Of a DNA stretch of 64,000 nt, positions 38,598 through 48,809 are shown piece after piece. Position 1 is the first letter of the stretch; the number at the start of each line of letters is the position of its first letter. Made by a program: the position numbers and the translations under genes. The stretch is from Limisphaerales bacterium (GTDB lineage: Bacteria; Verrucomicrobiota; Verrucomicrobiia; Limisphaerales; AAA164-E04). Under the pieces are notes generated by a model that searched no databases, had not been told where the DNA came from, and saw only the letters and a list, made by a program, of their open reading frames with translations. Where the stretch lies: contig JAMASS010000028.1 of the NCBI GenBank assembly GCA_024761205.1, positions 1 to 64,000 of the forward strand. The letters run 5' to 3'.

Positions 38598-40964
38598 ATG
38601 AACTATAGACGGATTTTTCGAATAGGGGCTTGGGTGTGTATGCTTTTGGTTTGTGGGCAGCTGGAAGTTGGCGCTCAGTCGGGCGAAGCAGCATTCCGAC
38701 AGCTGGAGGATCAGTTGCCCACACCGAATGCCTATCGTGCGGCTTCGGGGGCACCAGGGGCGGATTATTGGCAGCAGCGGGCGGATTACGACATCTCCGT
38801 GGAGCTGGATGATGAGAATCAGCGGATCATCGGTTCAGAGACGATTGTTTACTACAATCATTCGCCCGATGTGTTGCGGTATGTATGGATTCAGTTGGAT
38901 GCCAATCTCTTTAGTCGTGATTCCGATGCTCATGTAACGGCGACACGGTCCAGCTTTGATGGGCTATCTTTCAAGGCGTTGCGGGGGATTCTTTACCGGG
39001 AGGGGTTTGATAGTGCATTGGCCATCACGAAGGTCACGGGTGCGGATGGGAGCGATTTGCCCTACTCGATCGTCAAAACTATGATGCGAGTTGATCTTCC
39101 CGAAACTTTAGGTCCGGGTGAATCGATCGAAATTGGCATTGATTGGAGTTACTCGTTGATCGATGCGAAGTTGGTTCGGGCGCGATCCGGATTCGAGTTT
39201 TTTCCTGAGGACGGCAATTTTATCTATGAGGTGGCGCAGTGGTATCCGCGGGTGGCGGCGTACACTGACGATCGTGGTTGGCATCACAAGCAGTTTATTG
39301 GTTCGGGTGAGTTTACCATCGAATTTGGTGATTACTTGGTTCGCATCACGGTTCCCGAGGATCACATTGTGGCCGCGAGCGGAACCTTGGAGAATCCGGG
39401 TGAGGTCTTGACGAGTGACCAGCAAGAGCGTTTGAAGCGTGCAAGCACCGCTTCGAAACCGGTGTTTGTGGTGACGCCTGAGGAGGCCAAGGCCAATCAG
39501 TCGGAAGCTGCTCGCGGCAAGAAGACCTGGGTCTTTCAGGCGAAACGGGTTCGTGATTTTGCCTTCGCTTCTTCCCGCAAATTTATTTGGGATGCGCAGG
39601 GCTATGACATCAATGGCAATCGGGGTTTGGGGATGTCCTTCTATCCCAATGAGGCCGAACCGCTGTGGAGTCGCTATTCTACCAAAGCAACGATCCATAC
39701 CTTGGAAGTCTATTCCAAGTTCACCTTCGATTATCCTTACCCGGTCGCGATTTCGGTCAATGGGCCGGTCGGTGGGATGGAGTATCCGATGATTTGTTTT
39801 AATGGGCCACGGCCTAAGAAGGATGGTACCTACTGGGGGGTGGCACCAAACAGTGATCAGTGGTGGCATTCAAAGTATGGGTTGATCTCAGTGATCATTC
39901 ATGAGGTGGGGCATAACTTTTTCCCGATGATTGTGAACTCCGATGAGCGGCAATGGACGTGGATGGATGAGGGTCTTAATACGTTTCTGCAGTACTTGGC
40001 AGAGCAGGAATGGGAAGAGGATTACCCGTCCAGACGCGGTGAACCCCGGGACATGATCGGTTATATGACGAGTCAGGCTCAGGTGCCAATCATGAGCAAT
40101 TCCGAATCGATTCTGCAGTTCGGCAACAATGCCTATGCCAAGCCGGCCACCGCATTAAATGTGTTGCGAGAAACGATTCTCGGTCGAGATCTGTTTGACT
40201 TTGCGTTTAAGGAGTATTCGCGACGCTGGATGTTTAAGCGGCCCCAGCCGGCAGATTTGTTTCGCACGTTGGAGGACGCTTCGGGAATTGATCTTGATTG
40301 GTTCTGGCGAGGATGGTTCTACAGCACGGACCATGTGGACCTTGCGATTGAGGATCTTCGCCGCTTTGAATTGGACACCTTGGATCCCGTGATCGATAAA
40401 GCCCGATCGCGTCGGGAGCGAGAAGCGGCGCCGAAATCGATCTCCGAAATCCGGAACCGCGGTCTTCCCCACCGGCTGGAAAGCTATCCGGAATTGGCGG
40501 ACTTCTACAACGAGTTTGATGAGCTCGACGTGACGAAGAAAGATCGTGAGAATTACGATAAATTGATCGAGAGCTTGAACGACGCCGAACGGGATGTTTT
40601 GAAGACAGATGCCTTTTTTTATGTGCTCAAGCTGAGAAACCTGGGTGGAATGGTAATGCCGGTGATTCTGAAGATTCGATATGCGGATGGGTCGCATGAG
40701 TTGCGGGAGTACCCGGCGGAGTTGTGGCGCCGCAATAGCCAAACCGTTTCCAAGGCGCTAATTGTGGATCGAGAAATCGCTCAAGTGGAATTGGATCCGC
40801 ATTTGCAGACGGCCGATGCGGATCGGGAGAACAACTACTTTCCGCGTCGGATCGAGAAGGAGCGTTTCAAGATCAAGAAGAGTAAGGATCCCACAAACCC
40901 GATGCAAGAAGCGGCCAAGGCGGCCGATGCCAAGGAAGGTGAGGATGAGAAGGCTGACGATTAA
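38598..40964 (+). CDS. Secreted M1 family zinc metallopeptidase (gluzincin)
   Basis: The 788-residue product has a signal peptide (IGAWVCMLLVCGQLEVGAQS) and an aminopeptidase-N-like N-terminal beta domain (YDISVELDDENQRIIGSETI). The exopeptidase-type motif appears as GGMEYP near residue 392-397. The zinc site is HEVGH at 435-439 with the third ligand Glu458 in WMDEGLN, the exact HExxH-18-E spacing of M1. The C-terminal 250 residues are charged and end in a Lys/Asp/Glu-rich tail. It should degrade peptides in the periplasm or outside. The gene is intact and stands alone, downstream of the dead permease array read on the other strand. Confidence 0.9.
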   Translation: MNYRRIFRIGAWVCMLLVCGQLEVGAQSGEAAFRQLEDQLPTPNAYRAASGAPGADYWQQRADYDISVELDDENQRIIGSETIVYYNHSPDVLRYVWIQLDANLFSRDSDAHVTATRSSFDGLSFKALRGILYREGFDSALAITKVTGADGSDLPYSIVKTMMRVDLPETLGPGESIEIGIDWSYSLIDAKLVRARSGFEFFPEDGNFIYEVAQWYPRVAAYTDDRGWHHKQFIGSGEFTIEFGDYLVRITVPEDHIVAASGTLENPGEVLTSDQQERLKRASTASKPVFVVTPEEAKANQSEAARGKKTWVFQAKRVRDFAFASSRKFIWDAQGYDINGNRGLGMSFYPNEAEPLWSRYSTKATIHTLEVYSKFTFDYPYPVAISVNGPVGGMEYPMICFNGPRPKKDGTYWGVAPNSDQWWHSKYGLISVIIHEVGHNFFPMIVNSDERQWTWMDEGLNTFLQYLAEQEWEEDYPSRRGEPRDMIGYMTSQAQVPIMSNSESILQFGNNAYAKPATALNVLRETILGRDLFDFAFKEYSRRWMFKRPQPADLFRTLEDASGIDLDWFWRGWFYSTDHVDLAIEDLRRFELDTLDPVIDKARSRREREAAPKSISEIRNRGLPHRLESYPELADFYNEFDELDVTKKDRENYDKLIESLNDAERDVLKTDAFFYVLKLRNLGGMVMPVILKIRYADGSHELREYPAELWRRNSQTVSKALIVDREIAQVELDPHLQTADADRENNYFPRRIEKERFKIKKSKDPTNPMQEAAKAADAKEGEDEKADD

Positions 40965-40995
40965 ATCCAAGATGGCGCGGAGGCTGAAGCATTCT

Positions 40996-41500
40996 ATGAA
41001 AGGATTTTGGCCTTCGTCGCTTGGGTTGGCGATGATCGTCGCTGCTTGGGCGGGTGCCTCGTTGAGCGGACAGGGTGAAACCACCGCAACGAAAGGCGAG
41101 GCCACCGGCTTGTCGGCCGTACCCGCGCAGGCCTTACGTGGGCGGGTAATCTGTCTGGCCGAGGAGATGCACGCAACCTACGGCACGCATTTGCCGACCA
41201 AACACCCGCATCTTTACGGCTTCAAAACCAACGACGGAGAAGATATACACCTTGCTGCGAACGAAGCTTTCCGAGGCCATCTACGTGGATCCGCGGGCTC
41301 GGGAACGAGAGCTTATGTTGTCGGTGCGAGTTATCCCGAAAAGCCGGGTGATCGATGTGGTGATCATCAAGTCGGTCAAGGATGGCGTGGTGCATGATCT
41401 CTATTACTACTGTTTTATCTGTTCGATTCGGACGGTAGACCCGGCGATTTGTCTGTGTTGCCAGGAAGAGGTCGTCTTTTTGGAGGAGCCGTTGGAGTAG
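40996..41500 (+). pseudogene. Frameshifted conserved exported protein of unknown function
   Basis: ATG 40996 begins KGFWPSSLGLAMIVAAWAGA, a leader, then LRGRVICLAEEMHATYGTHL and HPHLYGFKTNDGE. Near 41245 the frame changes and continues LRTKLSEAIYVDPRAREREL, VKDGVVHDLYYYCFICSIRT, and CLCCQEEVVFLEEPLE to 41500. The CxxC...CxCC cysteines suggest a small metal-binding domain seen in PVC proteins near M1 peptidase or hypothetical genes. A single frameshift separates two clean halves, so it is either recently dead or a sequencing error. Confidence 0.65.
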
Positions 41501-41560
41501 GGATGGCGGCGGTTGGATCAGATGGCATTCGGTGGAGTCTTGGAACTTCGAAAATCTGAA

Positions 41561-41700
41561 GCGGGAAAAGCGGTGAAGTGAAGGATCACCGCACTCTCAA
41601 CTTTCGCCAAGGCTTCGGATGAGTAGCAAGACGCTATTGCGATAACCTCACGAAACAGCACTAGGTGTTGGAGGACGGTGATTTTCACCGATTTTGGATA
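41561..41700. repeat. Dispersed palindromic repeat, copy 5 (long)
   Basis: The left arm is GCGGGAAAAGCGGTGAAGTG followed by AAGGATCACCGCACTC. The right arm is TGTTGGAGGACGGTGATTTT followed by CACCGATTTTGGATATCC. The arms are separated by about 75 bases of unique sequence. It lies just before the decayed serine hydrolase. Confidence 0.75.
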
Positions 41701-41812
41701 TCCTGCGATAGAAATGTTGTCTTGAGCTAGCGTCATTTCTGATCCATCCACCACTTCAAGAGTCGCTGAGTGCTGGCTTCGATAGGCTTGCGAGATCAAC
41801 TTACCTGATTGT

Positions 41813-43074
41813 ATGAAAAGATTCGTAATCTGTATCTGTCTAGGTCTGCTGATCGTTGCCATCCTTGCATTTTCTTCGATCGCACTTCATGCGGGCAAAT
41901 TTTTGCCTTGGGCGACGCCGGAAACGATGGGGGCTGCCGTCGGACCGATTAGAGTGAATCAGTCCGATCGTTAAGGATTACGTGAATGTGGGGAAGCTCT
42001 CGGGGGTGATCACGTTGGTGTTTCGCCATGGGAAAGGTGGTTTGTTTTGAGAGCTACGGCGAATGGGATGAAGAGGCGGGGAAACCGATGGAACGGGATA
42101 CGTTGGTGCGGATTTATTCCATGACCAAGCCGATCACTGCTGTTGGGCTGATGATGTTGTATGAAGAGGGGGCTTTTCAAGCTCAGTGATCCTTTGGAGA
42201 AATATATTCCTGAGTTTCGCAATTTGAAGGTGTTGGAGGATGGCGAGGAGGTGAAGCCGCTGCGAAAAATGACGTTTCAGCATCTACTCACCCATACTGC
42301 CGGACTGACCTATGGTTTCTTTGGAAACCCCCTTGTCGATCAGCAGTATCGTAAAGCAGGGGTGCTGAGGGAGAAAAACTTGGACGAGATGATCGATCAT
42401 TTGGCGGCGATTCCCCTCTAATGCCATCCTGGAGAGCGGTGGCCCTGCAGCGTGGGGGCGGATGTGCAGGGCGCCTTAATCGAGCGGCTCTCGGGCATGC
42501 TGTTGGCCCAGTTTTTTCGGAAATGCATTTTCGAACCGTTGGGGATGCGCGATACTTTTTTCGAGGTGCCACGCGCTGAGATGGATCGGTTGGTAGCAAA
42601 TTATCGCTACGACAGCCGAGAGAAGCGCCCGTATTGGCGGATGCTCCGGCGGAGAGTGAGTTCACCCGCCCCGTTACTTTCTTTTCTGCGGGCAGTGGGG
42701 TGATCTCTACAGCTGCAGATTATTGGAAGTTCTGTTAGATGTTGTTGAACGGCGGTTATTTCAATGACATGCGTTTGTTGGGGCGCAAGACGGTAGAGTT
42801 GGTGACGATGAATCACTTGCCGGCTGTGCTCAAGGAGCCGGATCCGAATTTCACCTTTGGTTTTGGTCTCGGCTTTCGTGTGATCACTGATGTGCCCTCG
42901 ACCGGGACCTTGGGTTCGGTGGGTAAGTACCATTGGGGTGGCGCTGCGGGTACGATTTTCTGGGTTGATCCCAAGGAATATCTGATTGCGGTCGTGATGA
43001 TACAGTTGCGGTCCTCGCCCTATAAATTGAGGCAGCAGATGAAGTCGTTGATTGATAGACGGCGTATTCTGTAG
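41813..43074 (+). pseudogene. Decayed serine hydrolase (class C beta-lactamase/esterase family)
   Basis: From ATG 41813: leader FVICICLGLLIVAILAFSSI, then in other frames [20 protein letters not shown], which contains the nucleophile motif SxxK (SMTK). Next come LEKYIPEFRNLKVLEDGEEV and MTFQHLLTHTAGLTYGFFGN, the family's LLTHTAGL signature, then ERLSGMLLAQFFRKCIFEPL and finally GKYHWGGAAGTIFWVDPKEY, whose HWGG replaces the KTG box as usual for this family. At least four frame changes or stops interrupt it. The ancestor was a secreted esterase or peptidase. Confidence 0.8.
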
Positions 43075-43089
43075 CGTCGGTTGTCTCAG

Positions 43090-44569
43090 CCGATACATCA
43101 TCTTGGATTGCGGCAGTCTGCTGCGTCTTTGGAGGGAAGGAACTGAACCTTCTATTTTTTTGGTTAATCGGTCGTCCTAAAGATGGAGTTGAGGTGTTGC
43201 TCTGCTGGGGTGCTTTGTTTGGATGGCCATGGAAATGAAGGCATAGAGCAGGAGAGAAAATACGAAGGCTGAGATTATTTCGTGGATATCTTCGAGTCCT
43301 TCGACCTTGAATCGGATGCCAAACTGTCAGGCCACGGAATGCGATCATCCCCACGATCATGGACCCAGCGCAGCGTGATCGGCGCTCCAGTGCCAGTAGA
43401 GCCCGCCCAAGATCACCGGAAAGAAACTGGCGGCGAAAACCGCACCGGAAAAGGCGGTCATTGCGATGATTCCTGCCGGTGGAAAGGTGGAGATGATTAT
43501 GACCACAATGGAACAAAGGATCATTGTGATGCGTGTCCATCGAATCGATTGCCGGGGATCGAGAGAAATCTTGCTCGACGCGATATCGGTGAGCAGCGCG
43601 CTGCCGACAATTAGGTGACGGATAACAGATCAGATGCGTCGTCGCTTCCTCCGGTGTCGCCATGCCGTGTACGAGGGCGCTCAAGCTCATTGATGCACAT
43701 CAGGGAAAGCCTAAGAAAAATGGGTGTCCAGATCATGGCGAACTTCATACTTTTCGCGTTTTTGATGGAATAGAAACGAATGAGGCAGCGAGGCCCGGAT
43801 ATCTGCTTCATGCCGACCGAGAGTCCGATGCCGACGATTGTGCATGGCGGATGTGAATTGCCCGAAAGTGACGAGCCCCGTTCCGATGGGTGAGCCGTCC
43901 GATTGGAGATGGTCGGTCTCACGAATCAGCTCGTAGAAGGCAAAGGGATTGCCATCATCAACAGTGCCACAACCAGCATGAGGATCTCTTGGATTGCATC
44001 GGTCCAAAGCACCTCGTACATGCCGCCGAGAACGGTGTCGCTGCAGATAATGGCCACAATTAAAAATGCTGCCCCAAGGCGCAGGGAAACCCGGGGACTG
44101 CTTCAAGCAGGTGGGGGCAGGCTTTGGCGATGCCGATCATATGGGAAGGGAATCGCGAACACGATGACGACGGCCGAGAGGGTGCGGATCGGTTTGGATA
44201 GTCGGCTTTGGTAGTGAAGATCGAAGTAATCGGGAAGTGTAATGGCTCTGAGATGAACCGTCTGCTGACGCATGCGAGGACCGAGAACGTTCCAGCAGGC
44301 AGAAGATCGTCCAAAGCAGGCTGCCCCAAGCCCATTCAGAGATCCGCTTGAAATAGGCGGACGGCTTGGCCGATGAAGGTATTTTATGTTGGCGGAGGTC
44401 GAGAAAAGGGCAAGGGAAACGCCCTATCCCGGGATGCTTTGGTCGCCCACGAAAAACGAGCCTATATTCCGGGATGGCCGACGACGAAAATAGCTACCGC
44501 CCCAAAGACAGAGGAGGTAATAGGCGGCGGTGAGGCTAACGATAATAAGGTGACGGAGGCGGCGTTCAT
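43090..44569 (-). pseudogene. Decayed sodium:solute symporter (SSS family)
   Basis: The probable start is ATG 44569 (MNAASVTLL), then after a shift LIIVSLTAAYYLLCLWGGSY and RRRPSRNIGSFFVGDQSIPG, the typical SSS opening. Middle pieces give SDTVLGGMYEVLWTDAIQEI followed by LMLVVALLMMAIPFAFYELI, matching the Na+-binding sixth to seventh helix region. The 3' half lies in several frames with hydrophobic stretches. Substrate (sugar, amino acid or other) is not inferable. Multiple frameshifts make it inactive; the intact synthetase gene lies upstream on the same strand. Confidence 0.7.
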
Positions 44570-44707
44570 GAATCCTTCTTCTCGGTCGAATGGTCCGTGG
44601 AGGAGTCCACCGTGATGGTTTGTCGCAGGACATAGGAGGCGTTCGCGGTGACTAGGAGGGTGATCGCAAGGAAAGGAGCAGGGGGGGAAATCCATGGCTC
44701 GTTGAGT

Positions 44708-46198
44708 TCAGTCGGAACTGGTTGGGAAGGATTTTTTGATGATGTTCTTCTGGACTTTGCCCATCGCATTTCTGGGGAGCGCGGAAACACAGTCGAGTCG
44801 ACTGGGGATTTTATAGGTCGCCAGATGGGCTTTAGCCCAGGCGCGGAGGTCCGTCAGTTCAAGCGTGGCCTCTGGTTTCAGGACTGCGCTGGCGGCGACT
44901 CGTTCGCCCCATTCTTCATCGGGGATCCCGATGATGGCGCATTCGATGACCTTCGGGTGGGTTCTGAGAACTTCTTCGATTTCGAGCGCGGAAACTTTGT
45001 AACCTCCGGTCTTAATGATATCGACACTGGTGCGTCCGAGGATTCGGAAGGAGCCGTTCTCTTCGACGGCGATGTCGCCCGTTCGGAACCACCCATCGCG
45101 GAAGGCCTTGGCAGTGGCCTCGGGTTGATTCCAGTATTCCTTAAAGATTCCGGGCCCCTTCACTTCGATCTCGCCCGGAACGTCCGATGCGACCCGCTCA
45201 CCAGTTTCACTGACCCGCCGAATCTGCACACTCTTCAAGGGGAAACCGACGAATCCGGGGCGCCGTTCTCCGTGAAGCGGATTGGACAGGGCCATACCGA
45301 TTTCGGTCATGCCGTAGCGTTCCAGCAAGGTATGACCGGATATCTGTTGCCAGGTGTTGAACGTGGCGACCGGAAGGGCAACAGAACCGGACACCATTAG
45401 GCGAAGGGCGCGGCAGGCGTCCGTCAAGCGTTTTTGCTCGTCCGTCGATGCCGCTTGCCAGTGTTGGATCATTCTCGAGTATATCGTCGGTACGGCCATG
45501 AAGAGGCTGATCCCAGGCTGCGTTAGTCGAGTCCAGACCGCAGCCGCGCCAAACTTGGGCAGAAACTCGCAGATGGCACCGGCGTAGAGGGCGCAGGACA
45601 AGACGTTGATGATGCCGTGAATATGGTGAAGCGGGAGGAAATGGAGGATGTGATCGGTCGCCGTCCACTCCCAGGCATCGATGAGGTCGGTGATTTGAGT
45701 TTCGATGTTTTGGTGGGTGGTGACGACGCCCTTGGGTCGGCTGGTGGTGCCGCTGGTGTAGAGAATCACCGATCTTCGGTCCTCGGTGATAGCTGGCAAT
45801 TCAGTGGCGGCATCGGGCAGCGAGGTTGTCGCGTCAATGATCCGAAGATTTTTTTTGCCGGAACATTGGGTAATCTTTTCACGATAGTCTAGATGGACGA
45901 CAACGATGCTGGAATCTGAATTGGTGAGTGCGTATTGCAACTCGTTGATTGGATGTTGGGGACAGAGTGGGACGACCACGCCGCCGGCTTGCCAAATGCC
46001 CCATTGTACGGCCACGTAGGTGAAGCTGGGAGGAATCAATATGGCTACCCGTGATTCCTCTAGATCATCACGATCCGCGAGGAGCAGTGTGGCCCATTGA
46101 GCCGCGGCAGCAGAGAGATCGGCATACGAGTAGACGCCGTTGGAATCGATGATCGCTGTCTTGGTCGAGGCGTGATCATGCCGTTGGGTCCAGTGCAT
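44708..46198 (-). CDS. AMP-dependent acyl-CoA synthetase, malonyl-CoA-synthetase-like
   Basis: The 496-residue enzyme of the ANL superfamily should activate a carboxylic acid as acyl-AMP and transfer it to CoA in the cytosol. Motifs in order: the P-loop-like YTSGTTSRPKG near residue 148, LPLHHIHGIINVLSCALYAG, ERYGMTEIGMALSNP (A5), WFRTGDIAVEENGSFRILGR (A7/A8) with TGGYKVSALEIE, and the catalytic Lys in PRNAMGKVQKN near the C-terminus. The HHIHGIINVL motif and overall length resemble MatB/ACSF3 malonyl-CoA synthetases, but the substrate is not certain. ATG 46198 gives a standard start. The gene is intact and separated from the dead symporter by 138 bases. Confidence 0.85.
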   Translation of the reverse strand: MHWTQRHDHASTKTAIIDSNGVYSYADLSAAAAQWATLLLADRDDLEESRVAILIPPSFTYVAVQWGIWQAGGVVVPLCPQHPINELQYALTNSDSSIVVVHLDYREKITQCSGKKNLRIIDATTSLPDAATELPAITEDRRSVILYTSGTTSRPKGVVTTHQNIETQITDLIDAWEWTATDHILHFLPLHHIHGIINVLSCALYAGAICEFLPKFGAAAVWTRLTQPGISLFMAVPTIYSRMIQHWQAASTDEQKRLTDACRALRLMVSGSVALPVATFNTWQQISGHTLLERYGMTEIGMALSNPLHGERRPGFVGFPLKSVQIRRVSETGERVASDVPGEIEVKGPGIFKEYWNQPEATAKAFRDGWFRTGDIAVEENGSFRILGRTSVDIIKTGGYKVSALEIEEVLRTHPKVIECAIIGIPDEEWGERVAASAVLKPEATLELTDLRAWAKAHLATYKIPSRLDCVSALPRNAMGKVQKNIIKKSFPTSSD

Positions 46199-47817
46199 TG
46201 AGTAATGGATGGAAAATCTAACCGGGATGCGCCACGGTGTCTGGCAATAAATGGAGATTGTCAGAGGTTAGGAGAAAAAAGAAAATTGAGCGACATCGGA
46301 CAGTGGTTTTGCTCGCGATGGTAGTCTCAGGCTGGCGAAAGCAGCGAAGGGTCACCCTTGATACGACGCCACCCACAAATGAACCTTCAATCCAAATACT
46401 CGTCATCCGTTCCAGCGACCCCTCCCCTGGTGGATCCAAGATCAAGTCTTTTGCCGATGGCAGCACCCTGTCGGAATGACGTCGCATCGCATCCAGCCCA
46501 TGGCAGCCGCAACCAAACGGCAACGATCTGAGTTTCGGTATCTACCGACATCGCGACTGTTTTTGGAAGCTCCACACCATCCGGTTCCAGCCAACCAACT
46601 CAGCCCTCTACCGGTGCACCTGCGGCGGCCAGGCCTCTCTGCCGGATGAATTCGGGTTCACTACACAAACCTGGCCCGTTCTCCGCATTCGTATATGCCA
46701 ATAAACAAGGGAGCATTGGAATGGATCAGGATCGGTGAATTCGATTCTACAATTCTCAAGATTGATCCACTTAACGATCTCCAAAATCCCGAATCACCTT
46801 GAGGAGGGTTTCGCATTCCTCACGGTATTCCAGACACACGCTCAAATGTGTGTTCCGCTGCTTCCCAAGCCTTGAGAAGCGATTGACCGGATAACTTCAA
46901 CTCGGCAAATTCACTCACGCACCAATCCGATGAGTTTTGTGAGTCCGTCGATTTGTTCGGGTGTCAGCTTCCTGAGGTCAGTGCCTAGCTAGATAGGGTT
47001 CGTTGTGACCCGGGAGATCGGCCTTGTCGGCAAAAAGGCCATCAGTTCCTCGAGTGCCGAAGCCTGCTCAGGCAAACCATCCTACAGCCGTTCTTGCTAA
47101 TGCTCCGTCATGGCCCTAAACGTCGAGGTCCCATCCTTGCGCTTCAACAAGGGCGGGACTCACGGCTACCCTTTGCTTAGTTCGAAAAAGCTCCACGACT
47201 GGAAAATCGATCTCAGTGCCAACCACATTGTTGAAATAGTTGGTAAAACTATTGAGGCCGACATGCCCCCAGAATTTCGACGATTGCTGTACCCGTGTAG
47301 CCACACGTTTGTAGTTACTCCAAATCACGGTCGGCAATCGCAACCGCTAGGCACTCTCGCAATCAAGGCCCCAGACTCCCCGTGGAAAGGGCTTGGTTAA
47401 ACGCCAGATAAGCAGTCGCGACGGCTGACGAATGGGCCACATGGTGGCGATGATATTTGGCACGCCGCCCATCTTTTTTCACCGCACCCAGCATCTCCCG
47501 GAGTTTCGATTTGGCGGCACTAGTCCGAAGTGGAGCAGCACGTGGCGGGACGTTAGCACGGTTGAATGTCCCCACTCAGCCTGCATGTTTCCGCTGCAGC
47601 ACCAGCTAGTTCTTCTCCGCCTTGGAGACCTTTTTGTCAAACTTCTTATTGAACGACTTTAAGATCTCCGGATTGAGATTCAGCTAAAGCTTACCGTTCT
47701 TAATTTGCCAAGTGTTGATACTCTACGGGGGGAACAACGCGTTCACAAAAACGCCAAAGACCCAGCGTCGCTCGCTTGTCTGCCAAGGGATGGCCGATCA
47801 GTGGGGTGGGTTCTGTT
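46199..47817. other. 1.6 kb of eroded sequence upstream of element 3
   Basis: Minus-strand pieces appear formerly coding: LNLNPEILKSFNKKFDKKVS near 47690-47630, then SAAKSKLREMLGAVKKDGRR near 47520-47460, then LRKLTPEQIDGLTKLIGLVR near 46980-46920, and LSVCLEYREECETLLKVIRD near 46850-46790. These are in varying frames with stops between. I cannot assign a family, nor show that they belong to the interrupted DUF1800 gene on the far side of element 3. A 96-codon plus-strand frame at 47110 shows no protein-like features. Confidence 0.35.
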
Positions 47818-47845
47818 GGGGAATTATGCACCAAAATCCACAAAC
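47818..47845 (+). repeat. Terminal inverted repeat of element 3 (low-coordinate end)
   Basis: Starts GGGGAATTATGCACCAAAAT; matches the reverse complement of 50348-50375 with three mismatches in 28 bases. Confidence 0.85.
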
Positions 47846-47903
47846 CGAAGACTGCCCCGGTGGCCAGCCGGGGCGTAGGCGGGGTGCGTGATTGCAGTGT
47901 TCG

Positions 47904-48809
47904 TCACTTCTTCCTCTGTAGCTTGTAGCGGGTCAGTAGTTCCTCGCGTGTCGGTCCGCGGTTCTCGCTCGGCGGGCGCTTGTCCGTCTCCGCTAGTAAC
48001 ACCTGCTTGAGCGCGTCTTCCACGTCCTCGCGCTCAACCGCATCAATCTCCTTGCGGGTTCATATCTGGCTCCATTCAGCGTGCACGGTGCAGGCTGAGA
48101 GCTGAATCCTCCGTACTGTGATCTTCGCGTCGGACCGATCCACCGCGACGTAAGCGACGGGTTCCCCGTCCATCCAGCACTCAATGACGGGGGCATCGCG
48201 CTCGAAGTCCCGGAGCGATGCGTCCTGAATGGAATCGAACACCCGTCCAGGGATCTCAACGAGCTGATAGCGTCGAGGGGGTACGTCCGTGCCCTGGCGG
48301 AACGCACGAAGCATCAGGATGGCGTTGACCGCTTCGCGGTACTCGCGGAATAAGGTCAGCATGGCGTCCCGGCGCGCGCTTGGCGTACGGGCATCCTGAA
48401 TCCACGCCGCTTCGGTCAGCTTCGAGATGTGTATCGTGCTCTCGGAGAGCTTCCGCGCAGCAGTGGACTTCAGCGAGAGTTTCCGCATCTCACCGGCCGC
48501 ATCCACCGTGACATCCACGAACCGGCGGGTGAGCGAGCCGGGCGGGTCCGTTAGCCAGCGCACGTACTCACAGGCGTTCCTGAACACCGCCTCGAAGGCA
48601 GTAAGCGCCAGCGGTTCGGGTGTCGCTCCGTGGTGTACCGAGAGCGCAAGGCCGAAGTACTCGACCCATTCCGGCGATGCCGTGACCCAAGTCTCCCCAG
48701 TGGTATCGGCTCGTGGTGGCCGGGAGAGCGAATCGACCATGCGGGAGACGAATTCCACCTTCACGGGCGAGAATTCGTCCAGCTTGGCCTTGAGTTCGTC
48801 GAGTGTCAT
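47904..48809 (-). CDS. Putative type II restriction endonuclease of the element 3 module
   Basis: From ATG 48809 a 249-residue frame runs to a TGA at 48062-48060. The same frame then continues without stop for 51 more codons (DAVEREDVEDALKQVLLAET to YKLQRKK, TAA-type end at 47904), so the TGA may be a nonsense mutation in a protein of about 300 residues. No family is firmly recognised. The segment RRFVDVTVDAAGEMRKLSLK followed by STAARKLSES and HISKLTEAAWIQD resembles the PD-(D/E)xK-like core of some type II endonucleases (Asp plus SLK). Position directly after a methyltransferase with an ATGA overlap strongly supports the role, but it remains inference. Confidence 0.55.

Noticed and set aside
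39108-39869. Long minus-strand open frame (253 codons) over the M1 peptidase gene
   Set aside because: It is the antisense shadow of a well-supported gene with zinc-site motifs; its product has no domain features and no start context.
47110-47400. 96-codon plus-strand frame in the eroded region before element 3
   Set aside because: No domain pattern and it opposes minus-strand pieces that look more like former protein.
46740-47740. Catalase-peroxidase (KatG) remnant on the minus strand
   Set aside because: A short similarity to the KatG C-terminal domain was considered, but the conserved LADLIVLGG and PFTPGR segments are not present.
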